Below are positions 22,955 to 31,004 of a stretch of 37,827 bases of DNA, in pieces; the first letter of the stretch is position 1, and each line of letters starts with the position of its first letter. The notes under the pieces are model-generated. The model was not told where the DNA came from. It did no database searches and saw only the letters and a list, made by a program, of their open reading frames with translations. The position numbers and the translations under genes were made by a program. This stretch comes from a bacterium. GTDB lineage: Bacteria > Planctomycetota > Phycisphaerae > UBA1845. Where the stretch lies: the NCBI GenBank assembly GCA_024231775.1, contig JAAEQG010000094.1, positions 1 to 37,827 on the forward strand, written 5' to 3'.

Positions 22955-24222
22955 AGGTAGCCCTGTACTATCCGTGGGTCTACCTGACAAGCGGTGCCGA
23001 GCGCACGATCCTCGAGTTGACCGGGCGCAGTTGTCACGAGTGGACCATCTTCACGAATCTGTTCGAGCCGCAGACTACGTTTCCGGGTTTTGCCCAGCGC
23101 AAGGTGATTCGGCTGACTCCGGTGTCGGTCAAGCGCTCACTCAGTGCCGTAGCCCGCGCCGGCATGCGGCTGCTTCGCCAACGGCTGCCGCTGGAGGGTT
23201 ACGATGCGCTGGTCGTCGTGTGTGAGGGATTGGGTGACTTCGTGGTGTTCGGTGCCCCGCGGATCCCGGTGGTCAATCTCTGTCTGACGCCGCTGCGGAT
23301 CGTGTTCGACCCCCATTACCGCGCGAACTACCTATCGGACCGGGGGTGGTTGACGCGGGCGATCGTGCGGCTTGGGTCGCCGGGGTACCGCTGGATCGAC
23401 CGCAGGGCGTGGCGACGGTACGACCATGCGTTCTGTATCAGTGAGGAGGTTAGGCAGCGGGTGCTGCGTGGCCGCCTGGCGCCATCGGAGAAACTCGAGG
23501 TGTCTTACGTGGGTTTGGGCCTGCTTCCGGAGAATCCGAGCTACACTCTGGAGCGGTTCTTTCTGCTGCCCGGCCGGGTGATGTGGACCAAGAACATTGA
23601 GTTGGGGATTCGGGCGTTTCAACAGTTCGTGTCGAGCCGGCCGGAGTTTGCGGACTTCAGGCTGGTGATCGCCGGGATCGTCGACGACAAGAGCAGGCCA
23701 TACCTGGCAAAGCTGAAGGCGTTGGCTGGAAGCGACGAGCGCATCGAGTTCCACGTATCTCCGAGCGATGATGAGCTGCACGAGCTCTACGACAGTTGTT
23801 ATGCGACGCTATTCACCGCTTTTAATGAAGATTGGGGTATCGTGCCGATTGAAGGTATGGCCTTTGGAAAGCCCGCGATCGCGACGAATCGCGGCGGACC
23901 GCGGGAGTCAGTTCAGCACGGTGTGCAGGGCTTCCTGGAAGAGCCCGAGGTGCCTGCGTTCGCCAGGCGAATGGCGGAGCTGGCCTCGGATCCGGAGCGG
24001 GTCCGCCAGATGAGCCGACCCGCTCGCGAGCGGGCCAAGCTGTTCACCTGGGATCGGCTTACCGGGCGCGTTGATGGGAAGCTGGAGGAGTTGGCCGAGC
24101 TCTATGGCCGGCGTCCAGCAGACCTCGTTAGCCCGATCCCAACTGGCACAGTACCGGTCGTCGGGCGACCATCTACGGGCAGTTCGGACGTTGCGGCGTC
24201 CGAACTGGGTAGATCAGAGTGA
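22951..24222 (+). CDS. Family 4 glycosyltransferase
   Basis: 423 residues from GTG 22951, overlapping the previous stop (GTGA). GT-B fold: N-terminal MKVALYYPWVYLTSGAERTI, then ICISEEVRQRVL-like strand (residues HAFCISEEVRQRVL), and the C-terminal donor domain with LLPGRVMWTKNIELGIRAFQ, FRLVIAGIVDD, HELYDSCYATLFTAFNEDWG and IVPIEGMAFGKPAIATNRGG, which includes the E-X7-E type nucleotide-sugar contact. Retaining GT4 enzymes commonly add mannose, glucose, galactose or deoxy sugars to lipid-linked repeat units in the cytoplasm. The last 40 residues are proline/serine-rich and probably disordered. Donor and acceptor cannot be named. Confidence 0.88.
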   Translation: MKVALYYPWVYLTSGAERTILELTGRSCHEWTIFTNLFEPQTTFPGFAQRKVIRLTPVSVKRSLSAVARAGMRLLRQRLPLEGYDALVVVCEGLGDFVVFGAPRIPVVNLCLTPLRIVFDPHYRANYLSDRGWLTRAIVRLGSPGYRWIDRRAWRRYDHAFCISEEVRQRVLRGRLAPSEKLEVSYVGLGLLPENPSYTLERFFLLPGRVMWTKNIELGIRAFQQFVSSRPEFADFRLVIAGIVDDKSRPYLAKLKALAGSDERIEFHVSPSDDELHELYDSCYATLFTAFNEDWGIVPIEGMAFGKPAIATNRGGPRESVQHGVQGFLEEPEVPAFARRMAELASDPERVRQMSRPARERAKLFTWDRLTGRVDGKLEELAELYGRRPADLVSPIPTGTVPVVGRPSTGSSDVAASELGRSE

Positions 24223-24235
24223 GCACGAAGGCTCT

Positions 24236-25774
24236 ATGATGAAGCACCTGCACCTACCTACTTCGACGCGCGATCTGGTCTCCATTCTCTTCAAACGCAA
24301 ATGGAGTATGGGCGTCGTTATGGCGGTCACGGTCGGCGTATCCTTCGCGTACGTGATGCTTGTGCGTAACGACGTGTATGAGGTGACGGCGAAGATTCTG
24401 GTGAAGATCGGGCACGAGCAGGCGATGCCATCGACGGTGCTCGGCGACCGTCCGATGATGATCATTGGCCAGCGATATCAGGACGTCAATTCCGAGGTCG
24501 GGCTATTGGAGAGCGCCGATCTGCTGGGCCAACTTGTGGACGAACTGGGCCTCGACAAGCCTGGTCCGCCTGAGGCGGTTCCCGAGCGGTTTGTACCGCG
24601 CGTGCGCTACCATGCGAGGCACCTCGTCAGTCAGGTGAGAGACTGGAAGGACGAACTCCTGATCCGACTGGGATTCCGCGTTCGGCTTACGCCGCGAGAG
24701 GAAGCCATTGCGATGCTGCAGAAGGGATTGAGAGTCACTCCGGTGAAGGACTCCAACGTGATCGTGGTGCAGTTGTACCTCCCCGTGCGTCAGTTCGCCG
24801 CACCTATCCTCAACAAGCTCGTGGACTTGTATCAGACGTTTCGGCTGGAGTTACTGCTCAATACTGGGGCGGCATCGTTCTTTGAGACGCAGGTGAGCGA
24901 GCACGCGGCGACTTTGGCGGAGAGTGAGCAGCGGTTGCATGAGTTCGAGATCGCCGGGAACATCCGCGCACCCGACAGGCAGAAGGCCGAATTAGTTGAG
25001 GCAATCGCCGATGCGCAGGCGGCGCTAACCGCCGCCGAAGTCCACCAGGAGATAGCCTCCGCCAAACTGCAGCGGTTTAGTCAGGAGTTGGAGTCACACG
25101 AGACGGACTTCGCAGCGCTGGGGGATTTTGACCGGGAGTCCTTTCTCGGTAGCATCATGCTGCAGTTGGCCGATCTGCAGAGGCAGTTGGCCTTTCTGAA
25201 GCTCGAGCCGGTGGCGAACTCGGAACTCATGCGTGCGAACCGCGAGCACTTCGCGGTGCTGACGGAGATGATCGCGTCGAACCTCCGTACTCGGCTGGCG
25301 GAGTCGGAGAAGACGTGTGCTGCTTGGCGTGGGATGGAGGACGAACTGCGGCAACGGCTGAGCTCCCTGCATGAGCGTGAGATGGAGTGGCGAGCGCTAC
25401 GCCGCAGTGTGACCGTGGTCGAAGGTACGTACCTGTACTACGAGCAAAAGCACGAAGAGGCCACGGCGACGGCGGCCATGGAGCGCGAGAAGGTCGGGAA
25501 CGTGGAAGTCATCGAGCATGCGATAGCCCCGTTTGCCCCATCTGGAATCCGAAAACTCAAACTGTTGGTTATCGCGTTGGGTGCCGGGCTGCTGGCTGCG
25601 CTGGCGTGGGCTTCGGTACTGGAGTTCTTCGATCACCGGGTTTACGACGTGGATACAGTCGAGGCTCGACTCGGCGCTCCGGTCATTGCGGTGCTTCCAC
25701 TCACGAAGGGACGGTATCGGCGGATTCTGTCGAAGGACGGAACGGTACTGGCCGGGACGAATCGGCGGGGGTAG
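24236..25774 (+). CDS. Wzz/GumC-type chain-length and export co-polymerase
   Basis: 512 residues from ATG 24236 (a second ATG follows at 24239; AAGG lies upstream). A Wzz domain spans both ends of the protein: an N-terminal membrane helix (SMGVVMAVTVGVSFAYVMLV, about 25-42), a periplasmic part with long coiled-coil segments (ETQVSEHAATLAESEQRLHE and further helices to about 430), and a second membrane helix (about 440-462, LLVIALGAGLLAALAWASVL) followed by a short cytoplasmic end with APVIAVLPLTKGRYRR. Such proteins control polymer length and bridge the inner membrane to the Wza-like channel. Unlike BY-kinases of Wzc type it carries no ATPase domain; that part is the next gene, 8 nt downstream. 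This split resembles CpsC/CpsD or GumC-like arrangements. Confidence 0.88.
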   Translation: MMKHLHLPTSTRDLVSILFKRKWSMGVVMAVTVGVSFAYVMLVRNDVYEVTAKILVKIGHEQAMPSTVLGDRPMMIIGQRYQDVNSEVGLLESADLLGQLVDELGLDKPGPPEAVPERFVPRVRYHARHLVSQVRDWKDELLIRLGFRVRLTPREEAIAMLQKGLRVTPVKDSNVIVVQLYLPVRQFAAPILNKLVDLYQTFRLELLLNTGAASFFETQVSEHAATLAESEQRLHEFEIAGNIRAPDRQKAELVEAIADAQAALTAAEVHQEIASAKLQRFSQELESHETDFAALGDFDRESFLGSIMLQLADLQRQLAFLKLEPVANSELMRANREHFAVLTEMIASNLRTRLAESEKTCAAWRGMEDELRQRLSSLHEREMEWRALRRSVTVVEGTYLYYEQKHEEATATAAMEREKVGNVEVIEHAIAPFAPSGIRKLKLLVIALGAGLLAALAWASVLEFFDHRVYDVDTVEARLGAPVIAVLPLTKGRYRRILSKDGTVLAGTNRRG

Positions 25775-25782
25775 TGTGTCCA

Positions 25783-26421
25783 ATGGGCCCTGAGGCGAAC
25801 GAGAACTACCGAAAGACCGCGCTGACCCTGTACCGAGCGCTTCCGGAGAAGGGGCCAGGAGTGTTTGCTTTCTCCGGCATCGATCGGGGTGCGGGCTGCT
25901 CGACCGTAGTGCTGAACGTGGCCCGACATCTGAAGGAGGGCTGCGGACTGTCTCCGCTGATCGTCGAACTCAATACCGTCCGTCCCGTGCTTGCGTCGAT
26001 ACTGGGACTTGATGCGAGGCGTGGCATTACGACGATCGCGGGGAACGAGCTGACACCTGCCGAGTGCGTGCAAACCGGTGAGTTCGGTGTGGCAGTAATC
26101 CCGGCTCAGCGACACAACCCGCGCGAAAGCCTGGAGCCCAATCTGGGCAGTGTGTTGAGCAGTATCGTCGATCAGCTGGGGGCTGAGTATCAGGTGATTC
26201 TAGTAGACACTCCATCTGTCCTGCAGGCCGCGGGAGCTCTGGCGATCGCGGCGGGGGTGGAGGGGCTTGTCCTGGTGGTCGAAGCGGGGCGCACCCGGGC
26301 AGAGATGCTCGAACGGGCTAGACTAGAGTTGAATCAGGCGGGGGTCACGCTGCTCGGTTGCGTCTTGAACAAGCACAAGCGCTTCATCCCCGGCTGGGCC
26401 TACTGGGCATTCGTGAAATGA
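25783..26421 (+). CDS. CpsD/BY-kinase-like P-loop protein with degenerate Walker A
   Basis: 212 residues from ATG 25783; a GTG at 25774 that touches the previous stop is an alternative. The fold matches cytoplasmic BY-kinase/MinD-like ATPases: VFAFSGIDRGAGCSTVVLNV at 27-46, PLIVELNTVRPVLASILGL from 58, and YQVILVDTPSVLQAAGALAI (Walker B Asp142), ending with VLNKHKRFIPGWAYWAFVK. However, the Walker A lysine (GxGK[S/T]) is Cys39, and the Walker A' DxD is Glu62-x-Asn64. No C-terminal tyrosine cluster is present. ATP hydrolysis or tyrosine kinase activity is therefore doubtful. It probably acts as a structural or regulatory partner of the Wzz-like protein encoded just upstream. It overlaps the next gene by 4 nt (ATGA). 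Confidence 0.82.
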   Translation: MGPEANENYRKTALTLYRALPEKGPGVFAFSGIDRGAGCSTVVLNVARHLKEGCGLSPLIVELNTVRPVLASILGLDARRGITTIAGNELTPAECVQTGEFGVAVIPAQRHNPRESLEPNLGSVLSSIVDQLGAEYQVILVDTPSVLQAAGALAIAAGVEGLVLVVEAGRTRAEMLERARLELNQAGVTLLGCVLNKHKRFIPGWAYWAFVK

Positions 26422-27467
26422 CCGATGCACTTGCACACCAAGCTGATGATCCTGCGAATTCGGGCGCATCGACTAGTGATCCACTTGTGTCGGTCGTGAT
26501 TCCCACGCGCAACCGGTCAGCCCTACTCCGCGAGGCAATCCAAGCCGTGTGGAGTCAGGACTTCGCCCCGGCCGACTTTGAGATCGTGGTCATCGACAAC
26601 CTGTCCACGGATGACACCGAGGCGATGGTCGGTATGCTGCGTTTGCAGTCACCTTGCAGGATGACCTACCATCGCATGGACGTGAATCTCGGGCCGGCCA
26701 ATTCGCGGAACAAGGGGGTCGAGTTGGCTCGCGGCAAGCTGATCGCCTTTACCGACGACGATTGTTGCCCCGCACCCGGCTGGTTGAAACTCGGGGCTAG
26801 GGCATTCACCGATGATAGCGTCGCGCTGGTAACCGGGCAGGTTCTGTATAAGCCGGGACAGGAGGTGAAGTTCTTCTCACGCGCCAGCGGTGAGGCTCCA
26901 GAGGAACACCCCACGTATCCCACGTGCAACGCCTGGTATCGTCGGAACGTGTTCCAGGAGTTGGGTGGATTCGACATGAGGCTGTGCTTCCGGGACTTTC
27001 GGGATCGCCCGGTGGAATGCGCCGACTCCGATCTCGCTTGGCGGGTAAAGGAGGCAAGACACAGCAACGTCTTCGAGAAGGACATGGTCGTCTTTCACGA
27101 GGTGGAGAGGCTGCCGCCGCTCAAGTGGGCTATGGAGCCGTTTCGGCTGTTCGTGGTGCCGGAATTGGTTCGCCGACATCCTCAACTGCGCCGCGAGTTG
27201 CTTACGTCTCGGCTTTTCTTCATGCGCGAGAACGCTTGGTTCTACCTGCTGATTGCCGGTCTCGGGTTGGCGATCGCGTGTCACTGGGCCTTCGTGGCTT
27301 TGGCCCTGCCGTACACACTCTGGGCGGCCCGGGCGGGGAATCCACGCCTAACGGTATTGGATCTGCCCAAGATGGTCGCCCGGGCCGGGTTCATCGGAAC
27401 TCGTCAGATGTTCATGTGCGCGGGGCTGATCTACGGCAGCATTCGATTCCGTGCATTGGTGCTCTAA
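26418..27467 (+). CDS. Family 2 glycosyltransferase with C-terminal membrane region
   Basis: 349 residues from ATG 26418, overlapping the previous stop. The GT-A domain shows LVSVVIPTRNRSALLREAI, FEIVVIDNLSTDDTEAM, LGPANSRNKGVELARGKLIA, the DXD motif FTDDDCCPAPGW, and a late DSDLAWRVKEA block. The C-terminal part has FRLFVVPELVRRHPQLRREL, then hydrophobic helices (FYLLIAGLGLAIACHWAFVA) and RFRALVL at the end. This plan matches the reverse-strand GT2 at 18619-19605. The role is likely sugar transfer to the lipid-linked repeat unit at the inner membrane; sugar unknown. The next gene begins 50 nt later. Confidence 0.88.
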   Translation: MTDALAHQADDPANSGASTSDPLVSVVIPTRNRSALLREAIQAVWSQDFAPADFEIVVIDNLSTDDTEAMVGMLRLQSPCRMTYHRMDVNLGPANSRNKGVELARGKLIAFTDDDCCPAPGWLKLGARAFTDDSVALVTGQVLYKPGQEVKFFSRASGEAPEEHPTYPTCNAWYRRNVFQELGGFDMRLCFRDFRDRPVECADSDLAWRVKEARHSNVFEKDMVVFHEVERLPPLKWAMEPFRLFVVPELVRRHPQLRRELLTSRLFFMRENAWFYLLIAGLGLAIACHWAFVALALPYTLWAARAGNPRLTVLDLPKMVARAGFIGTRQMFMCAGLIYGSIRFRALVL

Positions 27468-27517
27468 CAGGGACGTTGGACCCTGCCGTGGCGGCCCGTA
27501 TACGAGTGGAGCAGTGG

Positions 27518-28591
27518 ATGTCGGACGCCGGAAAGAGAGAAACGAACGTCGGGCAGACCGCTGTCTTGGTTGAGGATGTGTGCAAGGACTACATGCGCTG
27601 GTCGCCGCTGAAGCGCTGGAAACCGATACGCGAGGCGCGTTCTGCTCTGCGCAACGTGTCACTGCGTGTGGAACCGGGCGAGATGCTGGGACTGCTAGGA
27701 CCGAATGGGGCGGGGAAGACGACCCTGCTGAAGATCATCGCAGCCCTGCTCTATCCCACCTCCGGGCGGGTCGAGGTACACGGCCACAGCGTATTCGAAA
27801 GCAACTCTCGGGGCCGCGGGTTGATCGGGTTGGTGACGTGCGACGAGCGCAGCTTCTACTGGAGGCTCACCGGTCGACAGAATCTGAGGTTCTTCGCCGC
27901 CCTGTACGGTCTGAGCAAGGGGCAATTCGTGACGCGGTCAGAGTCGCTGCTGGAGACCACAGGACTCAGTCGGGCGGCCGATCTACCCTACCATACCTAC
28001 TCTGCCGGTATGAAGCAGAAACTGGCGATCATTCGCGGACTGCTGAGCGAGCCCCGGTTGGTGCTCTATGACGAGCCCACACGCAGCCTGGATCCGCTCA
28101 GCACGCAGAACGTGCGCGCCTGGATCATCTCCAAGCGCGCCGCAGCCCCAGAGCAAACGCACATCATTGCGACGAACCAGCTTGAGGAGGCTGAGCAGCT
28201 ATGTGACCGCGTGGTCATCATCAATCGCGGCGTGCTGATCGCGCAGGGTACGATCGATGAGATCCGGCAGCGCTGGCAACAGCGGGAGTACGAAGTCCAC
28301 CACGTGACTTACCGCGGTGCCGATCTAAACGGCGTTGTTCAGGTTGACCCCAAGGCTGGGTTCATGGCGGTCGATCAGGAAGCGGCCGAGGGGGACGAGG
28401 TGACACTTCGGTTAAGCGTGGCGCGGGACAGCGACGCGCTCTCGCGCTTTCTGCGACTTGTGTTGGAGAACTCGGGGACAGTGGTTCGCTGCGAGACTGA
28501 GAGGGTCACGTTTGATGAGGTATTCTGTTCGCTGGTGCTGGGCGATCAAGAGGATGGGAACGCGGTTATAGGTACTGAGGCCCAACAATGA
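27518..28591 (+). CDS. ABC transporter ATP-binding protein (ABC-2 exporter)
   Basis: 357 residues from ATG 27518, GGAG 6 nt upstream. The frame is open far upstream, but that part overlaps the GT2 gene and is not coding. Motifs: Walker A GPNGAGKTT (61-69, Lys67), a signature YSAGMKQKLAIIRGLL (from Tyr161) in place of LSGGQ, Walker B LVLYDEPTRSLDP (Asp185, Glu186), then IIATNQLEEAEQLCDRVVII with Gln in the usual H-loop position (NQLEEAE rather than HxxEEAE). About 100 residues of C-terminal extension could bind substrate or partner. It overlaps the permease gene by 4 nt. Together they form an ABC-2 exporter, plausibly moving the lipid-linked glycan, or a lipid or modifying group, across the inner membrane. 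Confidence 0.9.
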   Translation: MSDAGKRETNVGQTAVLVEDVCKDYMRWSPLKRWKPIREARSALRNVSLRVEPGEMLGLLGPNGAGKTTLLKIIAALLYPTSGRVEVHGHSVFESNSRGRGLIGLVTCDERSFYWRLTGRQNLRFFAALYGLSKGQFVTRSESLLETTGLSRAADLPYHTYSAGMKQKLAIIRGLLSEPRLVLYDEPTRSLDPLSTQNVRAWIISKRAAAPEQTHIIATNQLEEAEQLCDRVVIINRGVLIAQGTIDEIRQRWQQREYEVHHVTYRGADLNGVVQVDPKAGFMAVDQEAAEGDEVTLRLSVARDSDALSRFLRLVLENSGTVVRCETERVTFDEVFCSLVLGDQEDGNAVIGTEAQQ

Positions 28592-29391
28592 TCCTGGCGT
28601 GGGAGTTCTTCAAGCGCGACGCGATCACGGCGGTGAGTTACCGTGCGTCATTCATCGTGCAGCTCCTTGGCAATGTGCTAGTGTTGGGCGTGTTCTACTT
28701 CATCGGTAAGACAATTGGGCCAGCAGACATTCCCGCACTGGAGGACTACGGTGGCAGCTACCTCGCGTTTCTGCTGATCGGGATCGCGCTGACGGACTGT
28801 GTGGGCGTGAGTTTGACTACGTTCGCCAAGCAGATCCGCGAGGGTCAATTGACCGGTGCCCTGGAGGCGACCTTGATGTCGCCGACCAGCCTGCCGCGCA
28901 TTCTGGTGTACTCGTCTTTGTGGGGATACTTCTTTAGTGCCGTACGGTTCGTGTTGTACCTCGTCATTGGTGCCCTGCTGTACGGGGTGAGCATGGACGA
29001 GGCGAACATCTGGTCGGCGATTGTGATCTTCCTGCTGACCGTACTGTGCTTTGCGGGAATCGGGATGGGTTGGGCGTCCATCGTTATGCTCATAAAGCGT
29101 GGCGAATCAATGATGACCGTTGCCGGCTACGTGGTGATTCTACTGAGCGGCGTTCTGTTTCCGACAAGTGTACTTCCTCGTTGGCTGGCAAGGTTGGCCG
29201 ATGTCGTACCGCTAACGCATGCACTCGATGGTATGCGCCGTGGCCTGTTGCGCGGACAGGGGCTGGATGAGCTAGCTGGCATCATCCTCACCTTGGGAGT
29301 CTTCGCTACGATCCTGCTGATTGCGGGAATGGTGGCTTTCAACTGGGCGGTTCGGCTCGCCAAGAAGACGGGTTCGCTTACTGAGTATTGA
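28588..29391 (+). CDS. ABC-2 type permease
   Basis: 267 residues from ATG 28588, overlapping the ATPase stop (ATGA). Six hydrophobic segments are visible, for example FIVQLLGNVLVLGVFYFIG, LAFLLIGIALTDCVGVSL, FVLYLVIGALLYGVS, IVIFLLTVLCFAGIGMGWAS, AGYVVILLSGVLFPTSVLP and ILTLGVFATILLIAGMVAF. The LSGVLFPTSVLP..L...ADVVPLTHALDGMR block is typical of ABC-2 permeases. It is the membrane half of the exporter encoded with the preceding ATPase. The next start (TTG 29388) overlaps its stop by 4 nt. Substrate is inferred only from the EPS context. Confidence 0.88.
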   Translation: MILAWEFFKRDAITAVSYRASFIVQLLGNVLVLGVFYFIGKTIGPADIPALEDYGGSYLAFLLIGIALTDCVGVSLTTFAKQIREGQLTGALEATLMSPTSLPRILVYSSLWGYFFSAVRFVLYLVIGALLYGVSMDEANIWSAIVIFLLTVLCFAGIGMGWASIVMLIKRGESMMTVAGYVVILLSGVLFPTSVLPRWLARLADVVPLTHALDGMRRGLLRGQGLDELAGIILTLGVFATILLIAGMVAFNWAVRLAKKTGSLTEY

Positions 29392-31004
29392 ACCGCCGCT
29401 CGGGCAAGTGTATTGGCTTCGCAGATGGATGCGCCTCGACCGTGGAACGGGATTCCTCAGCATCGGTGATGGGACGACATCTCGCCTCCTTCGCATTGGC
29501 GGCGGGGGTAGGGCTGTGTGCATTTTTCGCAGCGCTGCAGTTCGGCGAGCCCACCAAGCAGAAGCTGATCCTGGTCGCAGCCCTGCCGATAATCACCCTG
29601 GCATGCGTGATTGTCGGGCGCACTCGGACCGTGCTGCTGTTCCTCTGGGTCCTGCTCCTGCCGTACAACAGGATGTACTACGTTTTCGACGGCGTCGTGG
29701 GCAACCACGGTATCCACGGCCCCTACTTGATTCCCGCCGACCTGGTTCTCCTAGCGCTATTCGGATTGTGGGCACATGAAGCTGTCATCCTGAAGCGGAA
29801 ATCTCGTCCTGCCGGACCGCGGCTGGAACGCTGGTTGCTGCCTTTCACGCTTGCCTGCGTGTTGTCCGCCTTCAGTGCCAGTCAGATGAGTTGGGCGCTC
29901 TTTGACATCCTGCGGCTGGTGAAGTTCGCGGCGATCCTCGTCTATGTTCGATACAACTTCACTCGCCGGGACGTGTGGGCGTGTATCGCCGCCCTGCTGT
30001 GCTCGCTGCTGGTTCAGTCGGGGATCGCGATTCTGCAAATGGTGCTGCGTTCCACGTCCGGTCTACTCGGGCTCTTGTCCGGCGGCGCAGAGGATGTAGA
30101 ATTGCAGCAGATCGGCGCAGCCGCCGTGGGTGGATGGCTGCGTGCGGTGGGCACCGTCGGGCACCCGAGCAACTTGGCCTGCTACCTGCTGATGCCCCTC
30201 CCTGTGGCGGTGGCGCTCGCGGTAACGGCGCCGCGTTACGCGGTTCGGTTCGTATGCGCGGTGGCCTCTCTGGTGGGTTTGGTGGGGCTGACGTGCACGC
30301 TTTCACGCTGGCCAGCAGCATTGGGAATGCTACAACTGCTGACGTTGGCCACAGTGCTCACCGGGTTGGGTTACCTGCGCGCCACGCAGACCATCGGCTT
30401 GGTCTGCGTCTCCATGCTGGTGGGGGCGTCAGTGGTGATGTGGCGTTCGGACCTGATTCACCAGCGGCTTACCCAGGACCTCGGCGCTTCGCTCGAGTTT
30501 CGGGCGAAGGACGCGCGGGTGGCATGGGATCTCTTCGAGCAAGCTCCGCTGGTTGGTGTTGGGCTGAATAACTATTCCGTCCATATGATCGAACGAGATC
30601 CGGAGTTCCGCTGGACGATCGAGCACGCGGACAGAGCTCGCCATACGCTGAAGATCCGCACGTTTGTGGCGTTGCATAACTTCTACCTGTTCATGCTGGC
30701 GGAAACAGGGCTGTTGGGGCTTACGACGCTGCTGGTGCTCTACTTGGCGGTTATCTACCGTGGAGCGCAGGGCGTGTTTGCGGTCCGTGGGGTTTGGCAG
30801 ACAACCGGAGTGGGGCTTACGGTGGGCATGCTGGGCGTCTTGGGGCAGGGGCTAGTTGACTTCTCCTTCTGGGTAGATCCGATTCTGTACACGTTCGCAT
30901 TGGTAGCGGCGATGACGGTGCGGATCCCAACACTGGCTGGCGCGGAGGCGGAGCCGGCTTCGCGAGCCAGAGGATCGGCGCGCGTGCCCAGAGGGGACGT
31001 ATGA
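29388..31004 (+). CDS. O-antigen ligase / Wzy-like polymerase membrane protein
   Basis: 538 residues if started at TTG 29388, which overlaps the previous stop; an ATG at 29469 (MGRHLASFAL) would remove 27 residues and is equally plausible, as neither start has a clear Shine-Dalgarno. There are about ten to twelve membrane helices. The large loop has GTVGHPSNLACYLLMPLPVA, TLSRWPAALGMLQL, then LVGVGLNNYSVHMIERDPEF and LHNFYLFMLAETGLLGLTTL, the G.G.NNY...HN.YL...AE.G pattern of the Wzy_C / O-antigen ligase family. These enzymes join or ligate undecaprenyl-linked glycans in the periplasm. Whether this one polymerises repeats or ligates the chain to an acceptor cannot be decided from sequence. It overlaps the next gene by 4 nt. 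Confidence 0.85.
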   Translation: MNRRSGKCIGFADGCASTVERDSSASVMGRHLASFALAAGVGLCAFFAALQFGEPTKQKLILVAALPIITLACVIVGRTRTVLLFLWVLLLPYNRMYYVFDGVVGNHGIHGPYLIPADLVLLALFGLWAHEAVILKRKSRPAGPRLERWLLPFTLACVLSAFSASQMSWALFDILRLVKFAAILVYVRYNFTRRDVWACIAALLCSLLVQSGIAILQMVLRSTSGLLGLLSGGAEDVELQQIGAAAVGGWLRAVGTVGHPSNLACYLLMPLPVAVALAVTAPRYAVRFVCAVASLVGLVGLTCTLSRWPAALGMLQLLTLATVLTGLGYLRATQTIGLVCVSMLVGASVVMWRSDLIHQRLTQDLGASLEFRAKDARVAWDLFEQAPLVGVGLNNYSVHMIERDPEFRWTIEHADRARHTLKIRTFVALHNFYLFMLAETGLLGLTTLLVLYLAVIYRGAQGVFAVRGVWQTTGVGLTVGMLGVLGQGLVDFSFWVDPILYTFALVAAMTVRIPTLAGAEAEPASRARGSARVPRGDV

